Below, one piece after another: positions 51,501 to 59,550 of a stretch of 64,000 bases of DNA. The notes beneath the pieces were generated by a model. That model was not told where the DNA came from, did not search any database, and saw only the letters and a list, made by a program, of their open reading frames with translations. A program made the translations under genes and the position numbers. The stretch comes from Staphylococcus sp. IVB6214 (GTDB taxonomy: Bacteria; Bacillota; Bacilli; Staphylococcales; Staphylococcaceae), in contig NZ_CP094723.1 of NCBI RefSeq assembly GCF_025558585.1, forward strand, positions 868,001 to 932,000, read 5' to 3'. Numbering within the stretch: the stretch's first letter is position 1; each line of letters begins with the position of its first letter.

Positions 51501-51884
51501 TTAAATGCGATTCGTTAAGATATACTTTGATAACAGGTAAGTAATTGGAATTGTCACAATGAGACCGACAAATGGTGCGATAGACTCATTGAAATTGAAA
51601 ACATCTACAAACACATATATGAGTAGTGTTTGTACACTCATATTGACAACTTGTGTAAACGGGAATGCGAAAAACTTTTTCAGTGTTGGTTTCACTTTGT
51701 AGACGAAATAACAATTTAAATAGTATGAAATAACAAAAGCTACAACAAATCCAACAAGATGACTGATTAAATATTGGATGTGGAATATATGTAATAAAAT
51801 CAGGTAGACGATATAATAATTGACAGTATTAATACCACCTACAATAACAAAACGAATGATTTCAAAAAAACGTTCTGAAGTCAT
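51501..51884 (-). CDS. GtcA/GtrA-family small membrane protein
   Basis: From ATG 51884 (CAGGA 9 bp upstream) the protein has 127 residues and four hydrophobic spans: FVIVGGINTVNYYIVYLIL, YLISHLVGFVVAFVISYYLN, AFPFTQVVNMSVQTLLIYVF and IAPFVGLIVTIPITYLLSKY. This is the GtrA fold, thought to flip undecaprenyl-phosphate sugars across the membrane. It is probably cotranscribed with yfhO and supplies the sugar for lipoteichoic acid or wall decoration. The CsbB-like glycosyltransferase that should load the lipid is not in this window. Confidence 0.82.
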   Translation of the reverse strand: MTSERFFEIIRFVIVGGINTVNYYIVYLILLHIFHIQYLISHLVGFVVAFVISYYLNCYFVYKVKPTLKKFFAFPFTQVVNMSVQTLLIYVFVDVFNFNESIAPFVGLIVTIPITYLLSKYILTNRI

Positions 51885-52156
51885 ATTCAAAAATCCTGCT
51901 TTCATAAAGAATAGTAGATATATCAATGCGTTAAAGAATCGAAACCTACTGATAAAATATAACATAAACCATACTAAAAGGGGTATTATTTATGTGCTAT
52001 ATATTGTCATCTTGACGGTATTATTGTTCAAATATCTTATGTTGTGTTTGAATAAAGAAGTAGCATGTGATTTACGTATATAATAAAATATAATGTCTAT
52101 ATAAACTTAGTTTATATTGTAATGCTTCTTCTAGGTTGTAAAACATACCCTTTTCG

Positions 52157-52198
52157 TATAATGAAGGCAAATATATAATAATATTGTAAACGTTTACA
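52157..52198 (+). promoter_or_regulatory. Promoter and cre-like palindrome upstream of the ABC remnant
   Basis: TATAAT lies at 52157-52162 (possible -35 TTGTAA at 52136). A perfect palindrome TGTAAACGTTTACA lies at 52185-52198. With the preceding T it fits the CcpA cre consensus (WTGNAANCGNWNNCW) at every position. It lies 45 bp before the start codon of the fragmentary ABC gene. Confidence 0.6.
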
Positions 52199-52242
52199 TT
52201 TCGGGTTAACTCATTGTTATAAGAGAAATTGATTGGTGATGT

Positions 52243-52485
52243 ATGATGATTAAATTAAGTAATGTGATCAAGACATATACTCAAGGACAAGTACAAACAG
52301 AAGTATTAAAAGGTATCCAATTGGAAATTGCAAAAGAGGACTTTGTGGCGATTGTTGGAACGTCTGGTTGTGGAAAATCAACACTAATCAATATCATTGG
52401 TCTGTTTTTTCAAGAATTTTTAATGAGTACTTTTGTTTTAATGATTATTACGCTTTTTAATCGAATTAAAAATGGGAAGTTTTAA
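52243..52485 (+). pseudogene. ABC transporter remnant (ATPase N-terminus joined to a membrane-segment tail)
   Basis: The first 55 codons read as the start of an ABC ATPase of the MacB/LolD type (KLSNVIKTYTQGQVQTEVLKGI, Walker A VGTSGCGKSTLINIIG). Then, instead of the Q-loop, the frame runs into FFQEFLMSTFVLMIITLFNR, a hydrophobic tail like the last span of a permease. The signature and Walker B are missing. An internal deletion fusing the start of an ATPase to the end of its permease would explain it. At 80 residues it cannot be a functional ATPase. Confidence 0.7.
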
Positions 52486-52553
52486 AGGAATAGAATCGTG
52501 TTTTTAACATCATTGTTCAGGATACACATTTATGATATATAAACGATTAACTC

Positions 52554-52720
52554 GTAGGGGCTGGGACATAGTGCTCAGCTCCTTGCTTTTAAGATGTAGA
52601 AATAAGTGTAATGGCAGTAGGCGTCTGAAGTGAAAATGCGTTTTTACAAACTTTGGGAGCACTACAAAAATCATAAACATTTATAATGATTTTGTCGTAG
52701 TGCCCCTGCAAAGATGATTA
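52554..52720. repeat. Dispersed intergenic repeat (copy before the metal ATPase)
   Basis: The stretch begins AGGGGCTGGGACATAGTGCT and ends with CGTAGTGCCCCTGCAAAGATG, matching the ends of the repeat after recG (GGGGCTAGGTTGGGACA; CGTAGTGCCCCGGCATGACGATG). An internal inverted pair ACTACAAAAATCAT/ATGATTTTGTCGTAGT (52661-52704) forms a hairpin. The 450 bp between 52486 and 52936 holds no gene. Confidence 0.6.
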
Positions 52721-52796
52721 GATGTGTGACAAGTTTATTAAGTAAACGTAGTCACATATCAATCAGCTACTGCAAAACTTCTAGTCACCCTTGCCG

Positions 52797-52854
52797 GGGT
52801 GGGACAACGAAATCTTTTATAGCAAAAAGGATTTCTGTCCCACTCCCTTTTTTT
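52797..52854. terminator. Long hairpin with GTGGGACA core
   Basis: GGGTGGGACAACGAAATC pairs with GATTTCTGTCCCACTCCC around about 15 nt, followed by TTTTTTT. It is a strong rho-independent terminator by form and belongs to a hairpin type common in staphylococcal intergenic regions. Confidence 0.8.
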
Positions 52855-52871
52855 GTTAAATTATTTAAAAC

Positions 52872-52885
52872 TTGATACTAAACAA
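52872..52885. promoter_or_regulatory. FNR/FLP-like box upstream of the metal ATPase
   Basis: TTGAT-ACTA-AACAA differs at one base from the Crp/Fnr-family consensus TTGAT-N4-ATCAA. It lies 51 bp before the ATPase start. A Crp/Fnr-family gene lies at the end of the same cluster. An imperfect inverted repeat (TTGATTATC...GATAACAA, 52903-52924) lies nearer to the gene. Confidence 0.4.
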
Positions 52886-52936
52886 TTATTTTCATCGCGC
52901 AATTGATTATCCTTGAGATAACAAGGAGGTCATCAT

Positions 52937-54787
52937 ATGCAAAAGGCTATTTTGAAATACAAATATCAATTACTACTTATTGTGACAATCTTACTTGCTT
53001 TAGCAATTTTCATTCATTTGGTCTCAGGATATAAGACTATCGTTCAGATACTATTAATTATTGCATCGCTACTTGGAGGTGCACCGATATTCGTACAAGC
53101 CATTCAGGCGTTGAAAGTACGAATAGTCAGTATTGACTTACTTGTCTCAATTGCTATTATTGGTGCACTTTTTATTAAGAACTTTGAAGAATCGGCAGTA
53201 GTCGCATTTCTTTTCTTGCTCGGATCATATCTAGAACAACGAACGTTAAATAAAACGCGTTCTGCCATTCAAAATCTTGTAGAACTATCACCTGAAACAG
53301 CGCTTCGACAGGAGTCAAACGGAGAGTTTGTCGAGACAGATATTGATGAGATAGATGTAACAGATACGTTACTTGTTAAAACAGGTGAGCGTGTGCCCGT
53401 AGACGGTGTTGTCACATACGGAAACGGCACAGTTAATGAAGCGAGTATTACAGGAGAGTCAATACCTGTCACGAAAAAAATTGGTACAAAAGTTTTTGCA
53501 GGTACAATCTTAGAAGACGGTATGTTACATGTGGAAGCAGAACGCATAGGAGAAGAAACAACATTTGGAAAAATTATTGAGTTAGTTGAAGAGGCACAAG
53601 ATTCAAAATCAGAAGCAGAACGTTTTATCGATCATTTTGCGAAATACTATACGCCGTTCATTCTAATTTTGGCAATGGTTATTTGGATAATGACAAGAAA
53701 TATAGAATTAGTTGTTACAATTCTTGTACTTGGCTGTCCGGGTGCACTCGTTATCGGTGTTCCTGTATCAAATGTTGCTGGACTCGGAAACGGTGCTAAA
53801 AATGGTGTGCTGTTAAAGGGTAGTGAAGTGATTCACCGCTTGAGTCATATTGATACAATTTTATTTGATAAAACGGGTACTTTGACTTATGGAATGCCAC
53901 GTGTAAACGAAGAAATCTTTTATACTGATGACCCAGAGAAAGCCATGTCATATCTCGTGAGTATAGAAGCCTCATCTAATCATCCGCTTGCTAGAGCCAT
54001 TATAGATCAATATGGTTCAGCTAAAAAGTATGATATCGATGATTTAACTGTTGTAAAAGGTGGCGGTATGACTGCAACTATCAATGGACAACAAGTTATC
54101 ATTGGAAATCGTCAAATCTTAGAACAATATGAAATAACAATACCGGAATCAATCAAGTTAGACATAAAACGACTTGAAAATGAAGGACATACAATTATTA
54201 TCACAGTGATTGATAGACACATCGCATTAATCAATGGTGTACAAGATCAAGTTCGTGAAGGTCTTCAAAAAGATTTGGAACGATTAAATAAACTAGGTGT
54301 AAAAAAACGTATTGTTCTGTCAGGGGATAATCAAGGAACTGTTGATCGTGTAGTTGAAAAGTTGAACTTAACAGATGGATACGGCAACATGCTGCCTGAT
54401 GAAAAATCAGCCGTTGTACGTCAGTTGCAAGATAGTGGTGAAACAGTTGCATTTATTGGTGATGGGATTAATGATAGCCCATCTCTTGCAGTCGCTGATA
54501 TTGGTATTGCAATGGGATCGGGTACGGACGTTGCGATTGAAACATCAAACGTTGTCCTAATGAATGAAGACTTTCAGCACTTACCGCATGCGATTGGATT
54601 AGCCAAAGCCATTAGAAGAAATATGATACAGAACATTATTATTGCACTACTCGTCGTACTCGTTCTTCTTTTGAGTATTATTTTCAGTAGTTGGATGAAT
54701 ATGGCAATTGGGATGTTTGTTCATGAAGCAAGTATATTGGTCGTAATATTAAATGGAATGCGATTATTAAATTTTAAACAAAAATAA
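52937..54787 (+). CDS. Heavy-metal P1B-type ATPase with CPG motif
   Basis: This 616-residue metal-transporting ATPase has no N-terminal metal-binding domain. It shows six or more spans, TGES in the actuator domain (SITGESIPVTKK, about 172), the phosphorylation site DKTGTLT near 312, the P1B-specific HP in SSNHPLARA, and GDGINDSPSLAVADIGIAMG. The metal-site motif in the sixth span reads LGCPGALVIG: CPG instead of the CPC, CPH or SPC of characterised exporters. The last span has HEASILVVILNGMRLL. The metal cannot be named. Zn, Cd or another divalent ion is as likely as Cu. It has an excellent ribosome site (AAGGAGGT). The next gene is a separate HMA protein, then a Crp/Fnr regulator. Confidence 0.85.
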   Translation: MQKAILKYKYQLLLIVTILLALAIFIHLVSGYKTIVQILLIIASLLGGAPIFVQAIQALKVRIVSIDLLVSIAIIGALFIKNFEESAVVAFLFLLGSYLEQRTLNKTRSAIQNLVELSPETALRQESNGEFVETDIDEIDVTDTLLVKTGERVPVDGVVTYGNGTVNEASITGESIPVTKKIGTKVFAGTILEDGMLHVEAERIGEETTFGKIIELVEEAQDSKSEAERFIDHFAKYYTPFILILAMVIWIMTRNIELVVTILVLGCPGALVIGVPVSNVAGLGNGAKNGVLLKGSEVIHRLSHIDTILFDKTGTLTYGMPRVNEEIFYTDDPEKAMSYLVSIEASSNHPLARAIIDQYGSAKKYDIDDLTVVKGGGMTATINGQQVIIGNRQILEQYEITIPESIKLDIKRLENEGHTIIITVIDRHIALINGVQDQVREGLQKDLERLNKLGVKKRIVLSGDNQGTVDRVVEKLNLTDGYGNMLPDEKSAVVRQLQDSGETVAFIGDGINDSPSLAVADIGIAMGSGTDVAIETSNVVLMNEDFQHLPHAIGLAKAIRRNMIQNIIIALLVVLVLLLSIIFSSWMNMAIGMFVHEASILVVILNGMRLLNFKQK

Positions 54788-54803
54788 TGAAAACTTAATA
54801 GAT

Positions 54804-54820
54804 ATCAATTTTATATTGAT
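54804..54820. promoter_or_regulatory. Inverted repeat before the HMA gene
   Basis: ATCAAT-TTTAT-ATTGAT, a perfect 6-bp inverted repeat, lies 47 bp before the start codon and near a TTGATACGAT stretch. It may be an operator for the Crp/Fnr protein. Confidence 0.35.
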
Positions 54821-54866
54821 GAAGAATTGATACGATAAATATAACAAATATGAGAGGGAGATTATT

Positions 54867-55094
54867 ATGAAAAAAGCAATAATAAAATTAGAAACGCTAA
54901 CTTGTCCATCATGTATTCAGAAAATAGAAGCTGTAATGAAACGATTAGAAGGTGTTCATGCAGAAACTGTAAAAGTAATGTTCAATGCAAGCAAAGTAAA
55001 AGCAGACTTTGACGCAGAAATATTGAAGTTGGATCAAATTGTAAATGCGATCGAATCAATGGGATATGAAGTTTTAAAAGCAACTGAAAAATAA
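54867..55094 (+). CDS. Small heavy-metal-associated (HMA) domain protein
   Basis: This 75-residue single HMA domain has the metal-binding pair of cysteines in LETLTCPSCIQKIEAVMKRLEGV (residues about 11-19), then the ferredoxin-like fold with VKVMFNASKVKADFD and AIESMGYEV. The order is that of a CopZ-like metallochaperone, but the residue before the first Cys is Thr, and Met is absent from the usual MxCxxC position. It would deliver metal to, or sense metal for, the adjacent ATPase, which lacks its own HMA domain. Confidence 0.88.
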   Translation: MKKAIIKLETLTCPSCIQKIEAVMKRLEGVHAETVKVMFNASKVKADFDAEILKLDQIVNAIESMGYEVLKATEK

Positions 55095-55116
55095 CCACAT
55101 GTGTATACATGAGTCA

Positions 55117-55126
55117 TTGATATCAA
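55117..55126. promoter_or_regulatory. TTGATATCAA palindrome upstream of the Crp/Fnr gene
   Basis: The Fnr half-sites TTGAT and ATCAA are fused without a spacer, about 68 bp before the start codon. The spacing is wrong for a classical Fnr site, so this is only a candidate autoregulatory element. Confidence 0.3.
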
Positions 55127-55193
55127 ATGTTTCAATTTAAAGTTTGAGTGCGGTAGACTAAAGATAGATAAACAAGCTCAGAGGAGGGATTTG

Positions 55194-55847
55194 ATGTCAG
55201 AACATCTATGTGTATCATTGGTCCCATTATTCCATCAACTCGATCATGAAGATTTAGCGAAGATTAATGCACGTGCAAAGGTATCGTATTATGAAAAAGG
55301 AGATGTCATTTTCCAGCCAGGTGATGAACAATTATATATTGTTGCTGATGGAAATATGAAAATTTACCAGTTATCGAGTAATGGTAAAGAACAACTATTA
55401 CGCGTTGTAGAACCGGGGAGTTATGAAGGAGAAAGCCAACTGTTTGGTGTAGAGAATGATACGCGCTTTGGTGAAGCATTAAACAAAACGACAATTTGTT
55501 CAATTAGTAAACAAGATTTTAATGAGATATTAGTAGACTATCCACAACTTTCAATGAAACTATTAGAATTTAATATGCAGAAAGTCCTTCAATTAGAGCA
55601 ACAAACGCAATTCCTTTCAATGGAGAAGGTAGAAGAACGGTTGGCATCATATCTGATAGATCTTATGACTGCTGAAGAGAGTGATAAGGTGGTTATTCCG
55701 ATGTCGATGAAAGACCTTGCGACATTTTTAGGAACAACACCCGAAACGTTATCTCGAAAGTTAAAGTATTTGGAGCAACTCGGTTGTATCAAAAGAAAAG
55801 GGCGCAACATTTCAATTGTAGATGTAGAAGAACTTGAAAATATATGA
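55194..55847 (+). CDS. Crp/Fnr-family transcriptional regulator
   Basis: This 217-residue regulator has an N-terminal cNMP-like barrel (YYEKGDVIFQPGDEQLYIVADGNMKIYQ, about 31-58), a long dimer helix, and a C-terminal winged HTH (MSMKDLATFLGTTPETLSRKLKYLEQLGCIKRKGR, about 167-200). It lacks the N-terminal Cys cluster of Fnr. Only scattered Cys (6, about 104, about 196) are present, as in the FLP-type proteins of lactic acid bacteria. ATG 55194 is 6 bp after GAGGAGGG. It is probably linked to the metal ATPase and HMA genes and regulates them. Confidence 0.85.
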   Translation: MSEHLCVSLVPLFHQLDHEDLAKINARAKVSYYEKGDVIFQPGDEQLYIVADGNMKIYQLSSNGKEQLLRVVEPGSYEGESQLFGVENDTRFGEALNKTTICSISKQDFNEILVDYPQLSMKLLEFNMQKVLQLEQQTQFLSMEKVEERLASYLIDLMTAEESDKVVIPMSMKDLATFLGTTPETLSRKLKYLEQLGCIKRKGRNISIVDVEELENI

Positions 55848-55857
55848 ATAACTGATT

Positions 55858-55912
55858 AAAGATGTCAAAACCTTTGCAAAGTATATGTGAATGGTTATGA
55901 CATCTTTTTTAG
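55858..55912 (+). terminator. Terminator after the Crp/Fnr gene
   Basis: AAAGATGTCA (55858-55867) pairs with TGACATCTTT (55898-55907), with further pairing AACC/GGTT inside, then TTT. Confidence 0.85.
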
Positions 55913-56059
55913 CGTCTTAAAATTATAGTCTGAGAACAAGATTGAATTTGAAAACAAAACATTAATAATTTCAATATAAATATATTAAAATATAAGATGA
56001 TTGACGTATATTTAACTATAATTAGTAAAGTGAAGATATACATACAAAGGAGGCATATT

Positions 56060-56581
56060 ATGAAAACGACAATTTTTTTATTTCATCCAAATATAAATGT
56101 ATCTCGTGTGAATCGCGCATTATCAACAGCAGCTGAAAAAGCAGGAATTGAAGTGCGTAACCTTTATGACCTTTATCCAGATTGGAAAATTGATGTTAAA
56201 AAAGAGCAAGAAGTGTTAAAAGATGTTGACCGTATTGTCTTCCAATTTCCAATGTATTGGTATTCAACACCATCATTAATGAAAGAATGGTTTGACCAAG
56301 TTTTAGAGTATGGGTGGGCTTATGGCTCGGAAGGCAATGCGTTACAAGGTAAGAAGGTGATACTAGCAGTTTCTCAAGGTTCTCCTGCTGAAAGTTATAC
56401 AAAAAGTGGACGAGTTGAAGCGACAACAGAAGAACTTTTAAAACCTATTTTTACAATCAAGTACCTAACAGGTTTAGAATTTGAAGCACCGTTTGTGGTA
56501 GCAGGTACTTCCAATTTGGCAGATGATGACTTAGAAAAAGCTTCAAAAGAATATGTTAAACGTCTAAATGAATTATCTTAA
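56060..56581 (+). CDS. NAD(P)H-dependent flavodoxin-fold oxidoreductase
   Basis: This 173-residue protein of the YwrO/KefF/MdaB type carries FMN or FAD and reduces quinones with NAD(P)H. The N-terminus is TIFLFHPNINVSRVNRAL. The core FQFPMYWYSTPSLMKEWFDQVLEYGWAYG (about 74-102) is the hallmark of the family, followed by LQGKKVILAVSQGSPAESY. ATG 56060 has AGGAGG 6 bp upstream. Upstream in-frame codons lack a site. It begins a run of small oxidative-metabolism genes. Confidence 0.88.
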   Translation: MKTTIFLFHPNINVSRVNRALSTAAEKAGIEVRNLYDLYPDWKIDVKKEQEVLKDVDRIVFQFPMYWYSTPSLMKEWFDQVLEYGWAYGSEGNALQGKKVILAVSQGSPAESYTKSGRVEATTEELLKPIFTIKYLTGLEFEAPFVVAGTSNLADDDLEKASKEYVKRLNELS

Positions 56582-56651
56582 ATGTTCTATAAAAATTAGA
56601 TTATTGTTAAAAAATATGAGCAGTCCGAAACTTTAAAATTAGGTGATGGAT

Positions 56652-57293
56652 ATGACAGAAATATTTAGAGTGTTCAAATTGGAAATAAAAGATAGCTATC
56701 AAGATGAATTTTTTGAAGTTGGAAAAAATAATTTTAAACAATCTATACAGTTAGAAGAAGGTACACTTGGTATGTTTACTGCACACTTACCAACTGAATC
56801 TAATCAAAAAATTGTCGTTGAACGTTATGAAAGTGATAAAGCATATCAAAAACATATAAATTCATCTCACTTTAAAGTGTTCAGTGATTTAGCCAAAGTA
56901 GCAGTTAAAAGCAGTGAAGTCATTACGTTAAATCCGAAAGTTTTTCTTCAAAAGTCTGAACCATTAAATATATATGAACAAACAGATTTGTCAGTTCGAC
57001 TTGCGACGGTTAAAGTTTCTAATAATCATCAGTTTGCTGATATGGTTTTACCATTTATGAAATGGAGTATTGCGGCTGAAAAAGGAACACTTTTATTATA
57101 TGCAGGAATTGATAACCAAAACCCAAATACATGGTATTTCTTTGAGATATATCAAAATGATGAGGCATATGATGCTCATTTAGAAACAGCCCAATTTAAA
57201 GCGTATATCCAGAAAAGTAAAGATCTGGTTCATTATAAAGAACTACAAGTTTTGTCAGAGGAAATGTTAGTAACGCAATCATATAACACCTAA
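56652..57293 (+). CDS. Two-domain antibiotic-biosynthesis-monooxygenase-like protein
   Basis: This 213-residue protein has two ABM/dimeric alpha-beta barrel halves. The first (about 5-80) shows EEGTLGMFTAHLPTE and VVERYESDKAYQKHINSSHFKVF. The second (about 112-205) shows KWSIAAEKGTLLLYAGID and FFEIYQNDEAYDAHLETAQFKAY. The repeat of 'FE.Y....AY..HL....F' is characteristic of quinol or ROS-scavenging monooxygenases such as YgiN. Substrate is unknown. ATG 56652 is chosen over a GTG at 56643 that lies inside AGGTGATGG, the likely ribosome site. Confidence 0.75.
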   Translation: MTEIFRVFKLEIKDSYQDEFFEVGKNNFKQSIQLEEGTLGMFTAHLPTESNQKIVVERYESDKAYQKHINSSHFKVFSDLAKVAVKSSEVITLNPKVFLQKSEPLNIYEQTDLSVRLATVKVSNNHQFADMVLPFMKWSIAAEKGTLLLYAGIDNQNPNTWYFFEIYQNDEAYDAHLETAQFKAYIQKSKDLVHYKELQVLSEEMLVTQSYNT

Positions 57294-57320
57294 AAATATA
57301 AATATAAGGAATGATGAGTC

Positions 57321-57737
57321 ATGAAACATGAAGAAGTTAAAAATAAGCCATTATTTAATCTAGGAGAAGATAATCCATACGGTGATTATTTTATTGGCCA
57401 ATCCTATCTAGCGTTATTGGCACAATCTCCAGATGATTCAACAAGTGTTGGAAATGTTACTTTTGAGCCAGGGTGTCGTAATAATTGGCATGTACATTTA
57501 GATGGTTATCAAATTTTATTGGTAACAGGTGGAGAAGGATTGTATCAGGAAGAAGGTAAAACAGCACGCATTTTAAAAGCTGGGGATGTCGTTGTAACAG
57601 AAAAAGGTGTTAAACATTGGCATGGTGCAACAAATGATGCTTGGTTTAGCCATATTGCTATTACAGCAGGGTCAAGTGAATTTTATGAATCAGTTAGCAA
57701 TAAAGAATATGAGGAAGCAAACATAAAACATAGCTAA
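57321..57737 (+). CDS. Cupin-domain protein
   Basis: This 138-residue single-cupin protein has the metal-binding motif 1 in NNWHVHLDGYQILLVTGGEGLYQEEG (His of WHVH near 54-57, acid in the next turn) and motif 2 in GDVVVTEKGVKHWHGA (His near 105-107). Members next to oxidoreductases usually act as isomerases, dioxygenases or accessory sensors. No specific reaction can be assigned. It is 27 bp after the monooxygenase-like gene and likely in the same transcript. Confidence 0.8.
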   Translation: MKHEEVKNKPLFNLGEDNPYGDYFIGQSYLALLAQSPDDSTSVGNVTFEPGCRNNWHVHLDGYQILLVTGGEGLYQEEGKTARILKAGDVVVTEKGVKHWHGATNDAWFSHIAITAGSSEFYESVSNKEYEEANIKHS

Positions 57738-57867
57738 AAGCTAACAAAATAGTAGTAAGTCATGTTTAAATTTTAAGATATTGTATTTTGATATAATCTT
57801 ACGATAGATATGAATGACTAATAAGTAATATAATTTTTCGTTTCTTTAATCAAAATGTAATCTATAT

Positions 57868-57913
57868 AAAAGCAACGACTTGCATAAAAAATGTGATAGT
57901 CGTTGCTTTTATA
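57868..57913. terminator. Bidirectional terminator between the cupin and lysR genes
   Basis: A perfect 13-bp stem AAAAGCAACGACT/AGTCGTTGCTTTT lies between the convergent genes, with A- and T-runs on both sides. Confidence 0.9.
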
Positions 57914-57920
57914 CTTTCAT

Positions 57921-58811
57921 TTAAAATTTAGTTGTTTTGTGATTTATATAGAAATCTTGCAATAATGCAATAAAGTCTGTGATGTGTTCCTTTGAATCAT
58001 TTTGATGTCGACATAAGACACATGGAATTGTAGTTGAAGTTTCAAAAGGAATCCAAGAAAATTCTTGATTAAAATCATTCAGCAGTCCAGGTATCAAACA
58101 AACACCACGTTTTGCTGCAATATTAATTAGCGTTGTTTCATGATTAGCGCTTGTTAATGTAGATATTTGGAATTGTGACATAATGCTATTTTGAAGCTGT
58201 CTTAATTCGGGAGGACTTCCACCCCCTACGAGTAAGGTATGATTAATAAGATCACGACTAGACGCACTTTCAAATTGTGCTAATGTATCGTCCTTATTTA
58301 CAACTAAAAATATATGACTGTCATATAAATGAATGATATTAATCTCTTTATGTGAAGTTAAAGTAGATTGTATTCCAAAAAATAAATCATATTTACCTTC
58401 AATGAATTGTTGGTATTGATATGGTTGAGGATCTATTGTTACCTCAATAAAAATATTTGGGTGTGATATTTTGAAACTTTCTATAGCATCTGAAAGAAAA
58501 TGAATGGCTGTTCGATATGGTACGCATATTCTTATAACATCATTGTAATTATGATTAATATTTAAACAATCTTCAATACATGTTTTAACTTCCTCCTTGA
58601 TATAGGCGACTCGCTCACAAAATTCAATACCCGCCAACGTCAATTGAACCCCTTTTGTAGAACGTTCAAAAATCAAGAAGCCAACTTCATTTTCTAAACT
58701 TTTAATCTGATATGAGAGTGCAGGTTGTGTGATGAATAAATTTTTAGCTGCTTGATTAAAATTTTTGGTTTTTGCAAGTTCTAAAGTACAATCAATTTGT
58801 TTGGAATTCAT
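57921..58811 (-). CDS. LysR-family transcriptional regulator
   Basis: This regulator of about 296 residues has an N-terminal winged HTH (FNQAAKNLFITQPALSYQIKSLENEVGFLIFER, about 16-48, the LysR signature) and a periplasmic-binding-like effector domain (about 90-290). The start ATG 58811 is preferred because AGGATGAG is 5 bp upstream. It is divergent from the broken dehydrogenase gene and probably controls it, and possibly the cupin cluster. Confidence 0.9.
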   Translation of the reverse strand: MNSKQIDCTLELAKTKNFNQAAKNLFITQPALSYQIKSLENEVGFLIFERSTKGVQLTLAGIEFCERVAYIKEEVKTCIEDCLNINHNYNDVIRICVPYRTAIHFLSDAIESFKISHPNIFIEVTIDPQPYQYQQFIEGKYDLFFGIQSTLTSHKEINIIHLYDSHIFLVVNKDDTLAQFESASSRDLINHTLLVGGGSPPELRQLQNSIMSQFQISTLTSANHETTLINIAAKRGVCLIPGLLNDFNQEFSWIPFETSTTIPCVLCRHQNDSKEHITDFIALLQDFYINHKTTKF

Positions 58812-58842
58812 TATGCTCATCCTAATAAGAATATTTTATCGG

Positions 58843-58861
58843 TAATCAAATATATCGATTA
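58843..58861. promoter_or_regulatory. LysR-type binding-site candidate
   Basis: TAATC-N9-GATTA lies in the 121-bp divergent region between lysR and the dehydrogenase gene. It has the T-N11-A geometry typical of LysR operators. Confidence 0.5.
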
Positions 58862-58932
58862 GATTTTTTTATAAAGCTATTTTACAATAAATATATACAT
58901 TAAGTAAATTATTTTTGAAAGGTGATGTTTTT

Positions 58933-59532
58933 ATGAAAATAGCAATCATTGGTGCAACAGGATCGCTAGGTTAACAATTGAGAAGAACATTGATTGAAAA
59001 AACAAATTGGAAGCTTACATTATTTTCAAGACATTCAGATCGCCTCAATATTGATACAACTAGAGAAATTGCAATGCATGGCGTTGTATTGAATAAAAAA
59101 GAATTACGTAAAGCGATTGAAGGGCAAGATGCTGTATTTGTAGCTTTATCAGGAAGATTAGATGAAATGGCAAAAGTGATCGCTGATACGATGTATGAAC
59201 TACATGTGAAACGTATCATTTTTATTTCTTCAATGGGTATTTATAATGAAATTCCTAACCATATTGGAAGTAATGGTAACTTAAAATTTAACTCTTTTTT
59301 AACCCCTTATCGTAAAGCGGCAGATATCATCGAAAAAAGTGGATTAGATTACACGATTATACGTCCAGGATGGTTTGATAATGGAAGTGATACATATACT
59401 ATTTCAACAAAGGGTCAGTTGTTTGAAGGTCATAATATTTCACGTCAAGCAATTGCAAATTTTGTATTAGAATTGCTCAAGAATCCGGAGAGTTATATTA
59501 ATGATAGTGTTGGTATTCATAGACCAGAATAA
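58933..59532 (+). pseudogene. NAD(P)-binding NmrA-like/SDR gene with one nonsense codon
   Basis: The frame from ATG 58933 (GAAAGGTGATG upstream) begins MKIAIIGATGSLG, the nucleotide-binding glycine motif, then hits TAA at 58972-58974 and continues open for 185 codons. The remainder reads QLRRTLIEKTNWKLTLFSRH, DAVFVALSGRLDEMAKVI, FISSMGIYNEIPN and IRPGWFDNG, an atypical SDR of the YwnB type. A single in-frame stop is the only visible lesion. Reinitiation at TTG 58978 would lose the glycine motif and so cofactor binding. Without the stop it would encode about 199 residues. Confidence 0.82.
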
Positions 59533-59550
59533 ACAGAAGGAGAGTCTATC

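Noticed and set aside
52243..52485. Complete small ABC ATPase
   Set aside because: Walker B and the signature motif are missing and the end reads as a membrane span.
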